Below, in pieces: positions 8,472 through 16,423 of a stretch of DNA of 32,935 bases (its first letter is position 1; each line of letters opens with the position of its first letter). The position numbers and the translations under genes were made by a program. The notes beneath the pieces are model-generated. The model had not been told where the DNA came from. It did not search any database and saw only the letters and a list, made by a program, of their open reading frames with translations. The stretch spans positions 1-32,935 of the forward strand of contig JANQIW010000110.1 of NCBI GenBank assembly GCA_028281945.1. The letters run 5' to 3'. This stretch comes from Prochloraceae cyanobacterium PL24a_bin.78. GTDB taxonomy: Bacteria; Cyanobacteriota; Cyanobacteriia; Cyanobacteriales; JANQIW01.

Positions 8472-9407
8472 ATGAACAAAAAATTACTTTTTTCTTTGAT
8501 ATTTGGAAGTATTGTAGGTTGGAGTTCTATGGCTTCTGCTCAGGTTCCTAGTCTATTCATTGATGACTTTTCAGCACCAGATCCTTTCGATGAAGATACA
8601 GAAGCTCTACCAACATCTAACAATGGAACTGCTGAAGTTGAAGGAACTTCTGGTAATCCACTAGCTGATATAGACATTTTCTCAGATACAAATATCCTAG
8701 GTGGTGATCGTACCATTATTTTAACTCGGATTGATGGTATTGGGGACGCAGAAGCTGAATTAAGTGCAATTTCAGAAGGATCAAACACTTTTTTCAGTAT
8801 ATCTAACGAAACTGGTACTAAATCTGATGTCTTGATAATTTATGATGGAAATCTAGTTCAAGATACAACAAGAATATTGGGAGATATAAACGGATTTGAG
8901 CCTGAGAATGAAGATGATCTGATTGATACTTTTGAAATTTTCACCAACACTTTAGAAGGTGATTTAAGTGATGGCCTTAACTTAAATCTTGTAGAAGAAA
9001 TAGAACAAGGTGTTGAAAGTATTATTATATCTCAACTTAGTAACGATCAAGGTGGTACATCAGTATCTAATTCATCTATAACAATAGGGCTTATTTCAGA
9101 TAGTTCTTCTTTTTCTGTTTCTACAGTAGATTTACCTGTAACAATTTTTGATCCTGATGGTACACCTATAACATTTGATTTTGACACCTTTGTGCCAGGA
9201 AATGGAGCTACTAATGGCGTAAATTTTTCAGATGTTAATATTATTACATTGCTATTTGAAACCACAGCGACTGGTATAGATGCTACTTTTGATTTCGTGG
9301 CATCAGTAGGTCCTTCTGGTGAACCAGTTCCCGAACCCACAACTATCATAGGATTATTAGGATTTGCAGGACTTGGAGTATTAACTAAATCCCGCAAAAA
9401 ACCTTAA
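8472..9407 (+). CDS. PEP-CTERM sorting domain-containing protein
   Basis: An exported protein of 311 residues when started at the ATG at 8472. The longer frame from a TTG at 8388 adds 28 residues that spoil the signal peptide. From 8472 the N-terminus is MNKKLLFSLIFGSIVG followed by ASA, a clean signal peptide with a cleavage site. The body is acidic, rich in D, S, T and N and predicted beta-rich, with no Cys. The C-terminus has the full PEP-CTERM tripartite signal: VPEPTTI, a hydrophobic helix (GLLGFAGLGVL) and a basic tail (KSRKKP). Such proteins are processed by an exosortase and end up in the outer envelope or extracellular matrix. No exosortase gene is in the window. Confidence 0.85.
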   Translation: MNKKLLFSLIFGSIVGWSSMASAQVPSLFIDDFSAPDPFDEDTEALPTSNNGTAEVEGTSGNPLADIDIFSDTNILGGDRTIILTRIDGIGDAEAELSAISEGSNTFFSISNETGTKSDVLIIYDGNLVQDTTRILGDINGFEPENEDDLIDTFEIFTNTLEGDLSDGLNLNLVEEIEQGVESIIISQLSNDQGGTSVSNSSITIGLISDSSSFSVSTVDLPVTIFDPDGTPITFDFDTFVPGNGATNGVNFSDVNIITLLFETTATGIDATFDFVASVGPSGEPVPEPTTIIGLLGFAGLGVLTKSRKKP

Positions 9408-9456
9408 GGCAATAGCCTCATTAAAAAATATTTAAGCTAACTTAATTTTATCCAAT

Positions 9457-9489
9457 ATTAGGGACAACTTCTGAGATTTTGTCCTTAAT
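9457..9489 (+). terminator. Hairpin downstream of the PEP-CTERM gene
   Basis: ATTAGGGACAA (9457-9467) can pair with TTGTCCTTAAT (9479-9489) over 11 base pairs with one G.T wobble and an 11-base loop. It lies 50 bases after the stop codon. There is no strong T run after the stem, so it may be a terminator or an mRNA 3' stabiliser. Confidence 0.5.
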
Positions 9490-9521
9490 TATGCTGTTTA
9501 TGATCCCATAGCAATTCAAAA

Positions 9522-9551
9522 TTGGCAAATACTACATCAATGTGCTATACT
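9522..9551 (+). promoter_or_regulatory. Sigma-70-type promoter for the small basic protein gene
   Basis: TTGGCA (9522-9527) and TATACT (9546-9551) are separated by 18 bases. This is a good match to the group 1 sigma consensus, and it lies 29 bases upstream of the ATG at 9580. Confidence 0.55.
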
Positions 9552-9579
9552 AAAAAAAAGCACAAATCAATATAAAATC

Positions 9580-9948
9580 ATGGCAGAAAGACTAAAAAGA
9601 TGGGAATCCCCCCGCAAACAAGGCCGTAACGACAAAGGAAAAGGGGGCGCAGCTAGACTTAGACAGCTAAAAAAACGAGACAAAATGCTCAAGAAAAAGC
9701 TCAAACAAAATCCAGAAATCGATTCTAATCAAAGCAAAAATCAAAACAAAAATCAAAATAAAAAATCAAGAGGAAGGGAAACAATCTCTTCCTTTTTGGT
9801 TTATAATGAGCCATTACTTATCAATTACGAATTACTTATTATCAATTCTTCCTTAACCAATGTCTTTGACAATCAAAACCTTACCCCCAGAAGTAATCAA
9901 TCTCATCGCCGCAGGAGAATTAATCGACTCATTTGCAGCCGTAATTAG
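9580..9948 (+). CDS. Small lysine-rich basic protein, unknown
   Basis: An open frame of 122 codons. The first 45 residues are strongly basic and look like a genuine protein (MAERLKRWESPRKQGRNDKG, then RLRQLKKRDKMLKKKLKQN). Next comes an N/K/Q-rich stretch (SKNQNKNQNK) over an A-rich DNA run. From about residue 63 on, the frame passes through an intrinsic terminator (9768-9797) and overlaps the first 89 bases of mutL out of frame. The real product is probably about 60 residues, and the extension likely reflects an indel in the A-rich tract. A promoter precedes it. Nucleic-acid binding is a guess from charge alone. Confidence 0.5.
   Translation: MAERLKRWESPRKQGRNDKGKGGAARLRQLKKRDKMLKKKLKQNPEIDSNQSKNQNKNQNKKSRGRETISSFLVYNEPLLINYELLIINSSLTNVFDNQNLTPRSNQSHRRRRINRLICSRN
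9768..9797 (+). terminator. Intrinsic terminator inside the 9580 reading frame
   Basis: AAGAGGAAGGGA (9768-9779) pairs with TCTCTTCCTTTT (9785-9796) over 12 base pairs with two G.T wobbles and a 5-base loop AACAA. The 3' arm ends in a run of five T. It is a classic Rho-independent terminator, placed 63 bases before mutL and before the stop codon of the overlapping open frame. Confidence 0.7.
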
Positions 9949-11593
9949 AGAATTAGTAGAAAATTCCCTCGATGCCGGTGCAACCAGAATTACTATCTCA
10001 GTTTGGTTAAACGCATGGCGGGTACAAGTTATTGATAACGGCAAAGGGATGGGTTTATCTGACTTGAGAATTTGTGCAAAAAGTCATACCACAAGTAAAA
10101 TTCATAATATAGAAGATATTCATAAGATTAGTACATTAGGATTTCGAGGGGAGGCTCTTCATAGTTTAGCACAATTAGCAGACTTAGAAATCGTATCTCG
10201 CTCTAGAAGTGAAGATGATATTGGTTGGCACGTGGTTTATCATCAAGAGAATATCATTTCAGAAACACCTAAATCCGTAGCTTTTGGCACTATTATCACA
10301 GTTAATAATTTATTTGGTAGTATTCCCGTGCGTCGTCAAGGTTTACCAGAAGCAAAACAACAGTTAAAAAAAATCCAAGATACTATCACAAAAATCGCCA
10401 TTTGTTATCCCCAAATTACTTGGTGTGCCCGTCAAAACGATCGCAATTGGTTTAGTATTAGTCCAGGGAATAATTCTCAAGAAATCCTGCCACAAATTAT
10501 TAAAAAAGTTAAAATACATGACCTGCAATTTTTAAAATTAATAGTAGAAAAAGAAAGAGAGATACTATCAGAAAATCAACCAGAAAATAACAACTTAGAA
10601 ACAACAGAACAACAAATAGAATTAGTATTAGGATTGCCCGATAGATGCCATAGAAACAAAGCAGATTGGGTAAAAATAGCAGTCAATGGCAGAATAATCA
10701 AATCCCCTCAATTAGAAGAAGCAATTACCACCGCTACAGCCAGAATTTTACCAAAAGATCGCCATCCAATTTGTTTTATTCACCTTCATATTTCCCCAAA
10801 TCAAATCGACTGGAATCGCCATCCAGCCAAAAGAGAAATTTATCTCCATTCCCTAGAATTTTGGCAAGCACAAATCATCAAAATCATTGAACAAGCATTA
10901 AAAATAAACTCCGATACTCTTCCTCAAAAATGGGGCGATGGAAGAATAGGAGAAATCATCAAAGTAGCGGAAAAAAGAGGAAAATATACAGTCAAATCCC
11001 AAGACAAAACTAAAGTAAATTCTGGGAAAGCAAACCAAGATGAAATAGGTTTAATCCAATTAAAAGCAGTAGCCCAATTACACAAAACATATATAGTAGC
11101 AGAGCATCAAACAGGAGTATGGTTAATAGAACAACACATCGCCCATGAACGAATTCTTTACGAAAAACTACAAGATAATTGGCAACTCGTTCCTTTAAAA
11201 AAACCAATAATCCTCAAGAAATTAAAAGAAAAACAAATAAAACAAATAGAAAGATTAGGATTAGAAATAGAAGAATTTGGCAAAGAAATCTGGGCAATTC
11301 GTAACGTTCCAGAAATGCTAAAAACCAGAGAAGATATAGAAGATGCCTTAATAGAATTAAGTTGGGGAGGAGACTTACAAACAGCGCAAGTAGCCACAGC
11401 TTGTCGTAGCGCAATTCGCAATGGCACTCCTTTAAATTTAGAAGAAATGCAAAATATTTTAGATCAATGGAAAAATACTCGCAATCCTCGCACTTGCCCC
11501 CATGGAAGACCAATTTTTTTATCACTAGAAGAATCTACCCTTGCCCGTTTCTTTCGCCGTCATTGGGTAATTGGTAAAAGTCATGGAATTTAG
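9860..11593 (+). CDS. mutL: DNA mismatch repair protein MutL
   Basis: A 577-residue MutL. The N-terminal GHL ATPase has ELVENSLDAG (catalytic Glu34-Asn35 region), DNGKGM near residue 58 and GFRGEALHS near 98. A charged linker follows, then a C-terminal dimerisation/endonuclease domain with EQHIAHERILYE (424-435), ACRSAIR (514-520), CPHGRP (546-551) and a closing FFRRH. The first motif of nuclease MutLs is usually DQHA-x2-E-x4-E; here it reads EQHI, while the two distal Glu residues, CPHGRP and ACR are kept. MutL links MutS mismatch recognition to strand incision. The start ATG gives MSLTIKTLPPEVINLIAAGE, as expected. No close SD sequence is seen. Confidence 0.95.
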   Translation: MSLTIKTLPPEVINLIAAGELIDSFAAVIRELVENSLDAGATRITISVWLNAWRVQVIDNGKGMGLSDLRICAKSHTTSKIHNIEDIHKISTLGFRGEALHSLAQLADLEIVSRSRSEDDIGWHVVYHQENIISETPKSVAFGTIITVNNLFGSIPVRRQGLPEAKQQLKKIQDTITKIAICYPQITWCARQNDRNWFSISPGNNSQEILPQIIKKVKIHDLQFLKLIVEKEREILSENQPENNNLETTEQQIELVLGLPDRCHRNKADWVKIAVNGRIIKSPQLEEAITTATARILPKDRHPICFIHLHISPNQIDWNRHPAKREIYLHSLEFWQAQIIKIIEQALKINSDTLPQKWGDGRIGEIIKVAEKRGKYTVKSQDKTKVNSGKANQDEIGLIQLKAVAQLHKTYIVAEHQTGVWLIEQHIAHERILYEKLQDNWQLVPLKKPIILKKLKEKQIKQIERLGLEIEEFGKEIWAIRNVPEMLKTREDIEDALIELSWGGDLQTAQVATACRSAIRNGTPLNLEEMQNILDQWKNTRNPRTCPHGRPIFLSLEESTLARFFRRHWVIGKSHGI

Positions 11594-11625
11594 ATTTAGG
11601 TTCGATGGTGTAATATCATTTTGCT

Positions 11626-12051
11626 TTAAGGTTCAAGAATAAACTCTATCCCATGACCAAAACGCAAATAACGCATTCCTGTATTTCTATCTGTTACAAT
11701 ATATCCTTGAGAATTTACCGATATAGGTTGATCTTTAGGACAATCTGTCCAATCAGTGAAAAATCTAAAAGAGCGATATTTTACACAACTACCAGCACTT
11801 ATAGGTACTAAACAAAAAACATCTCCATTTCCATTATTTCTATATGTCGAACCGGGAAGATCAGGCTCAATAAAAGCCCTGGTTTCAGAACCACCATCGA
11901 TATATGTTATGGTTTTTCTAACACATTGATATCGATTTTCTGACTCTGCTATTATTAACTCTTCATTTAGAATTGAATTATTGGCATAAGCATTTGGTAT
12001 TGTTCCAAATAAAATTAAACTATATAGCCAAAATAAATTTAATTTTATCAT
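11626..12051 (-). CDS. Unrecognised exported protein with four cysteines
   Basis: A 141-residue protein with a signal peptide (MIKLNLFWLYSLILFGTIPN, cleavage likely after AYA). The mature part has four Cys (in YQCVRK, VFCLVP, SGSC-like AGSCVKY and TDCPKD), enough for two disulfides in an exported protein, and it is rich in G, N, R and aromatic residues. I do not recognise a family. It is the last of four minus-strand genes that look like one cluster, 189 bases after the 114-residue protein gene, and it is convergent with mutL. Confidence 0.55.
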   Translation of the reverse strand: MIKLNLFWLYSLILFGTIPNAYANNSILNEELIIAESENRYQCVRKTITYIDGGSETRAFIEPDLPGSTYRNNGNGDVFCLVPISAGSCVKYRSFRFFTDWTDCPKDQPISVNSQGYIVTDRNTGMRYLRFGHGIEFILEP

Positions 12052-12240
12052 TATCTTTGATTATTATTAATAATTTATCAAAAGTAGAAAAATTAAGCAA
12101 TACAGGGGTTAACGATCGCATTTTCTCTGTTTTGAGATCTATTCTGAATTTGTCTTAGGAAAAAATGGATCAATCCCTTTACCTTTAAGATTTTTAGAAT
12201 TTATAAATTGTTTTTTCGTATGATCTCCATTATAAATAAC

Positions 12241-12585
12241 TTATAACACTATACCAAGTACACGACCAAAAACAGTTAATACACGTCCAAAGAAATTGAG
12301 AAACGCCACTGTATTTTGAATATCTCTTAATCTCGAATCTAGATTAGTAATTCCTTCCTCAAATGCTGGATTATTCGCTTCCAAGCGATTTACTAATTCT
12401 TGAAAAACAATACGCTCAAATCTATCCACATAAACCATAAATTGAGTCCGCATTCCCATAAATTTGACCAAACTAAGACCTTCAAATTCATCCTCTATTC
12501 CAGAACAAAATAGCATTGATTCTATTTTGTATAACTTGTTTAAGATATTTTGTTTGATATCATCATTATTATTTGTTGTTGTCAT
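12241..12585 (-). CDS. Small helical protein with hydrophobic C-terminus, unknown
   Basis: A 114-residue protein without a signal peptide. The N-terminus is polar (MTTTNNNDDIKQ). The body is predicted helical (KLYKIESML, then YVDRFERIVFQELVNRLEAN), and the last 20 residues form a hydrophobic tail with regularly spaced FGRVL units (FFGRVLTVFGRVLGIVL). The tail suggests membrane association. It starts 14 bases after the stop of the lipoprotein candidate upstream, so the two are almost certainly co-transcribed and probably work together. Family unknown. Confidence 0.6.
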   Translation of the reverse strand: MTTTNNNDDIKQNILNKLYKIESMLFCSGIEDEFEGLSLVKFMGMRTQFMVYVDRFERIVFQELVNRLEANNPAFEEGITNLDSRLRDIQNTVAFLNFFGRVLTVFGRVLGIVL

Positions 12586-12599
12586 AATTATTAATCCAT

Positions 12600-13742
12600 T
12601 TATTCTAATTCACGACTTAGTGCTTCAGCAATCTGAAGAAATTGTTCCACTCTATCAAGTAAAACATTTGCCCTTGCAATTGTAAACTCATCGGAAAGTA
12701 ATTCCTTAAAAGCTTTTTCAAGTTCAGCTGATGCATTTTTTGCTTCTTGTAAACCTTCAATTTGTAACTGTAACAATCGAATATCTCGACGATCTTTGAT
12801 CCAAGTATCTTCAGCTACTCTACCAGTAATTTGATTATTTAGATATGGTGTACGCACATATCGGCGCTCTTGACTTTCTTGAATTATCTCTAACTCATTA
12901 GATAGTTTGTTTCCAAGAAATTCTAGTAGTTCTGTTTGGGTATTTAACTCTAGGGAGATTGCGTCTTTTCGTTTTTCAAGTTCCTCTTTGAGTATTTTTT
13001 TAATTTTAGCACGAACAATTAAACCTGCCACCTGAGATGTTGCATCAGGCACTCCACTTTCTACAAATAGAGGAGAAGCTCTAATACTACTACCTATATT
13101 CTCCACTTGACTAAAAATTTCTTGTATAGCTGCTTGAACACTTGTTGGTGCATCAGAAGTTGCTAAAGCTTCTAAGCTATTGAAATATCTTCTTAGCAAT
13201 TTATTGTGCATCCTAACATCATTTAGGTTTGTCAACCAGATTTTGTCCAATTTTGTTAAACATTCATATTCTTCTTTACGAAGTTCTTGAGAAGCATTTT
13301 GCACTCTAGATTTTAGTTCATCTAAGCTTGATTGTCTTAGCTCCACAAATTCTGAAGCCTTAATATTTATATTACTTGCTTGAATTATTAGTAAATCTAG
13401 ATCTCCATCGTTGATATCTTTCTCACAAGTTTCTGAAATATTTTTTTGTTGACGTTCCAATTCATCAATCAAAGCAACAATTTCTTCTGGTTTATTTTTG
13501 TTTATAACCTGTGTAATTGCAATTTGACGCGCTATATTATTTCTAATCAATACCTCTGAATTAGAATCAACGATAATCTCACCTGATGAGGTGAATAATG
13601 TATCCAGAGCCGTATAATATCTTTGTCCTGAGTTAGCAAATATGGCATATTCTTGTATAGATGCACCACAACTCATTGTTGATAAACCAAAACTGACAGC
13701 TACAAGTTTTACTATTTTGTTTTTAAACTGTTTTTTTATCAT
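12600..13742 (-). CDS. Coiled-coil lipoprotein candidate, unknown family
   Basis: Taken from the second ATG (13742), this is a 380-residue protein whose N-terminus MIKKQFKNKIVKLVAVSFGL leads to STMSCGAS, a weak lipobox with Cys. The longer start at 13775 adds 11 residues ahead of the basic region and gives a poorer signal. The mature protein is almost wholly helical and heptad-like, with long charged stretches (DELERQQKNISETCEK, SRVQNASQELRKEEYE, KKILKEELEKRKDAI, LQIEGLQEAKNASAELEKAF). No enzymatic motif is visible. It is probably a periplasmic, membrane-anchored coiled-coil protein. It is followed 14 bases later by the 114-residue gene and preceded by an exported 107-residue protein gene on the same strand. 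Confidence 0.6.
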   Translation of the reverse strand: MIKKQFKNKIVKLVAVSFGLSTMSCGASIQEYAIFANSGQRYYTALDTLFTSSGEIIVDSNSEVLIRNNIARQIAITQVINKNKPEEIVALIDELERQQKNISETCEKDINDGDLDLLIIQASNINIKASEFVELRQSSLDELKSRVQNASQELRKEEYECLTKLDKIWLTNLNDVRMHNKLLRRYFNSLEALATSDAPTSVQAAIQEIFSQVENIGSSIRASPLFVESGVPDATSQVAGLIVRAKIKKILKEELEKRKDAISLELNTQTELLEFLGNKLSNELEIIQESQERRYVRTPYLNNQITGRVAEDTWIKDRRDIRLLQLQIEGLQEAKNASAELEKAFKELLSDEFTIARANVLLDRVEQFLQIAEALSRELE

Positions 13743-13856
13743 CCTTGATATTCCTATTTTTTTGTAATAGCCCATAGTAAGTAATTTATAGATTTATTAG
13801 TTCTATTACTATTATCTATCCCTATTAATTATTCAATATTTTCATTCAATATATTT

Positions 13857-14180
13857 TTATCTATTGTCAGGTCCACAAACAAGGGTAAGTGCTCTACCAC
13901 TTGAATTCCTTTTACTAACAGTAAATCCAGCAGGCACCCAACCAGGGGGTATTCTAATAGACTCTTCTTGATCAGGCTCCCCTTTATTAAACTCATCATA
14001 ACCTATACTAGGAGTTCTAAGAGCGTAACATCTTTCATATCGAATGTTATTTTGTGCATAAGCAGGGGACACATTTCCCATTCTTGGTAAAACACCCATT
14101 TCATATCCTAGGAAAAAAGCAATCAGCACTATTAAAATGATGCCTACTCGATTAAATATTTTGTTTTTCTTCATCTTCAT
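13857..14180 (-). CDS. Small exported or membrane-anchored protein, unknown
   Basis: A 107-residue protein with an N-terminal basic region, a hydrophobic helix (GIILIVLIAFFLGYEMGV, about residues 13-30) and a possible signal-peptidase site AYAQ near residues 40-43. The mature part contains two Cys (ERCYAL, LVCGPD), which could form one disulfide, and a Pro/Gly-rich middle (IPPGWVPAGF). It is upstream of the lipoprotein candidate and probably the first gene of that cluster. I do not recognise it. Confidence 0.55.
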   Translation of the reverse strand: MKMKKNKIFNRVGIILIVLIAFFLGYEMGVLPRMGNVSPAYAQNNIRYERCYALRTPSIGYDEFNKGEPDQEESIRIPPGWVPAGFTVSKRNSSGRALTLVCGPDNR

Positions 14181-14503
14181 TAAAAATCCTATTCAAACTA
14201 AATAATCATTATTTCATAGGGAAATACAACTATCATTAAGATTGATTGTCTTGTTATATATCTTGAAGAAGATATCCAATACTTTTTAATACATTAATTA
14301 TGTGTATAGATTATAGCAGCAAAAATATTGTTCCCAAGAAAAGTCAAAAATAATGATAGACATTAACTGGAGAGAATGGAGGGAATTGGGACAATGAGAA
14401 ATGTGGAGAATGGGGGGAATATGCAGAATAGGGGAAATAGGAATAAAGAGAAAAATAAATTTTGATAAAATATCCTAGATTTTAAGATTCTTAAACTCTA
14501 TCA
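14181..14503. other. Intergenic region carrying a composite repeat copy
   Basis: The first 160 bases are plain AT-rich sequence and probably hold the promoter of the exported-protein cluster. From about 14375 on it is degraded decamer repeat followed by the dispersed AT-rich motif, listed separately. No gene is seen. Confidence 0.5.
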
Positions 14504-14518
14504 TTATTTTAGAAAATT
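14375..14518. repeat. Composite dispersed repeat overlapping the end of mutM
   Basis: The order is degraded GGAGAATGGGG units (14375-14440), then AATAAATTTTGATAAAATATCCTAGAT, then AAACTCTATCATTATTTT and GAAAATTG. The same order with close spelling occurs at 30738-30882. The final part runs into mutM and encodes its last residues (NFLK and the TAA stop). Confidence 0.7.
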
Positions 14519-15370
14519 GGGATAAGATTGACATTGAGGGCAAAAATGAGTCGATCGACCATTCAACTTAAAACGTTCAATAGTAGTATTGCAAACACGA
14601 CAAGGCAAACCAGTGCGCTTGTAAACCCAAGCCATGCCACCATAATTACCATTAACCCCAGACACACTAATAAAATCACTAAAAGTAGTGCCACCAGAAT
14701 CAATAGCCACCTGTAAAACCTCACGAATTGCACCATGTAAAGCCACAACCTGCTGGTGATTCAACCCAGAAGCCAACATTTGAGGATGAATATTAGACTT
14801 AAACAAACACTCATCAGCATAAATATTTCCCAAACCAGCCAAAAACTGCTGATCTAACAACAAAGTTTTAATACAACGACCACTTTTTTGTAACTTCTTT
14901 TCTAAATATTCAATGGTAAAATCATCAGAAAAAGGCTCAGGACCTAATTTTTGTAAACCAGAAATCACCTCATATAAATCATGATGAGGAGGAACAAACC
15001 AAACCTTCCCAAAAGTACGAGTATCAACAAATCTTAATTCCTGATTATCATCAAAAAATAACCTTAACCTAGTATGCTTATGAAGAGAAGAATCACGATT
15101 TAACCATAACAACTGACCAGTCATGCGGAGATGAACACCCAACCAAGCCTCCGATTCATCAGAAGAACGAAATAACTTAGCAAACAAATACTTACCTCGG
15201 CGATGCCAAGAAACGATAGAAAAATTAACAATTTGCCCATCAAAATCAGACACCAAAACAGGGTAGGCAAGCGTACGTTGGAGTAACACTTCCCCACCCC
15301 TAATAGTGAGTCCACTAGTGAACTTATTAAGCCCACAGCGAACTGTTTCTACTTCAGGAAGTTCTGGCAC
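14504..15370 (-). CDS. mutM: Formamidopyrimidine-DNA glycosylase
   Basis: A 288-residue Fpg/MutM that removes 8-oxoguanine and other oxidised purines and cuts the abasic site. The catalytic N-terminus MPELPEVETV is intact (Pro2 nucleophile, Glu3), with Lys60 in RRGKYL, GLGNIYADE in the helix-two-turn-helix, and a C-terminal zinc finger C-x2-C-x16-C-x2-C. The start is GTG, fixed by the need for Pro2. The gene begins 22 bases after psaE on the same strand, beyond a hairpin terminator, so it probably depends partly on read-through from psaE. The last codons and stop coincide with a dispersed repeat. Confidence 0.96.
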   Translation of the reverse strand: MPELPEVETVRCGLNKFTSGLTIRGGEVLLQRTLAYPVLVSDFDGQIVNFSIVSWHRRGKYLFAKLFRSSDESEAWLGVHLRMTGQLLWLNRDSSLHKHTRLRLFFDDNQELRFVDTRTFGKVWFVPPHHDLYEVISGLQKLGPEPFSDDFTIEYLEKKLQKSGRCIKTLLLDQQFLAGLGNIYADECLFKSNIHPQMLASGLNHQQVVALHGAIREVLQVAIDSGGTTFSDFISVSGVNGNYGGMAWVYKRTGLPCRVCNTTIERFKLNGRSTHFCPQCQSYPNFLK

Positions 15371-15384
15371 TATCCTTCAAAGAA

Positions 15385-15405
15385 AAGAGGCTCTAAACCT
15401 CTTCT
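15385..15405 (-). terminator. Intrinsic terminator overlapping the psaE stop codon
   Basis: On the minus strand AGAAGAGG (15405-15398) is followed by a loop that contains the psaE stop codon (15393-15395), then CCTCTT and TTCTTT. The stem is six to eight base pairs with a T-rich tail. It would shut off most psaE transcripts before mutM. Confidence 0.65.
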
Positions 15406-15602
15406 AATTCGCTTTCAGCAAAGTTATTAGTATTAACACCAGAAGGGCTACCGCTAAAACCAGTGTAATTAACCTTATCAAAACGAACGATTACAGGATA
15501 TAAAATGCCGCTTTTGTCAACACTAGCAACAGTGCCAACATCTTTGTACCAATAGGATTCCTTACGAAGTATTCTAACTTTTGAACCGCGTTTAATAGCC
15601 AT
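15393..15602 (-). CDS. psaE: Photosystem I reaction center subunit IV
   Basis: A 69-residue protein with the PsaE SH3-like sequence: [52 protein letters not shown]. PsaE sits on the stromal side of photosystem I, helps dock ferredoxin and supports cyclic electron flow. The length is typical. The stop codon lies in the loop of a terminator, and mutM follows 22 bases later. The DUF6391 gene is 82 bases upstream on the same strand. Confidence 0.98.
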   Translation of the reverse strand: MAIKRGSKVRILRKESYWYKDVGTVASVDKSGILYPVIVRFDKVNYTGFSGSPSGVNTNNFAESELEEV

Positions 15603-15684
15603 AAATGTTTTATCTGATAAATTACCTAAATTAAAGATTACTATTAGATTGCCTAAATCTGTTGCCTCAGAAATTTAAGAATTA

Positions 15685-16305
15685 TTAAGAATCCTGCCAT
15701 TCTACTTCCACAAAATAAGCCTTATTCCCCCAGAAATCCTTAGTAGGGTAAATCTTGGAGATAGAAATATTAAAAGGAATAGAAGTAGTAAGGTATTTTT
15801 GAGCCGCACTACCCAAATCAGGAGCAATTTCAAAAGCAGTTTTAGCTGCCACAGAAAAACTCAAAATTTGTTGTAGAGGATCTTTAGGAAAGAAAAAATT
15901 TGCACCCAATGCCAAGCCAGTAGTTAACAAAATAGCCACGGATAGATTAGTGCCACAACGAGGATGAACAGCTAAATTCCATTCACCCCCTTTTAATCGA
16001 GATAAAGCTTGTTTGACGGCTGTATCTAAAGCATTGCTATCTACACTGCCATAAAGATAAAAACCCTTATCAGTAGACATTCCACCAAAATTATCATTAG
16101 TATTGCCATTAGGATTAATTCCCTGCTCTAAAATCCAAGCCGTAGCGTGTTCGAGAGCATGAACTTGGCGCACCATCAGGGCTTCTTTCAATCCTGGAAT
16201 AAAGCCTAAATCTTTGAGTAATTGGCTATCTTGTGTAGGCTGGGGATGAAAAAAACCAATGTCCCAAGAATTGCCAGTTGAGGCTGAAGCGGTATTAGTC
16301 ATCAA
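15685..16305 (-). CDS. DUF6391 domain-containing membrane protein
   Basis: A 206-residue protein. The family signature I use is RQVHALEHATAWILEQ near residue 46, with two His spaced as HxxEH, followed by GGMSTDKGFYLYG and HPRCGTNLSVAILLTTGLA, where a hydrophobic segment (about residues 121-140) begins. HxxEH plus a later conserved His could bind metal. That is an inference; the family has no known function. It is found widely in cyanobacteria. It lies between pedR and psaE, all on the minus strand, with gaps of about 118 and 82 bases. Confidence 0.7.
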   Translation of the reverse strand: MMTNTASASTGNSWDIGFFHPQPTQDSQLLKDLGFIPGLKEALMVRQVHALEHATAWILEQGINPNGNTNDNFGGMSTDKGFYLYGSVDSNALDTAVKQALSRLKGGEWNLAVHPRCGTNLSVAILLTTGLALGANFFFPKDPLQQILSFSVAAKTAFEIAPDLGSAAQKYLTTSIPFNISISKIYPTKDFWGNKAYFVEVEWQDS

Positions 16306-16423
16306 TTTACCCTATTTACGAGTTATAATTTTTGCTGAAGTTTAAAGGCAAAGCCTTCTTCTTAATTTACACTCTCTGCTCTAATTTTGCTTCTTTGGGA
16401 CACAACAAATAGTTTGGTTGATA

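Noticed and set aside
11599..11612. GGTTCGATGG resembling a tRNA T-loop
   Set aside because: No matching acceptor or anticodon stem can be drawn around it.
16345..16357. Small AAGGC/GCCTT hairpin downstream of pedR
   Set aside because: The stem is only five base pairs with a three-base loop and no T run, so it cannot be called a terminator with confidence.
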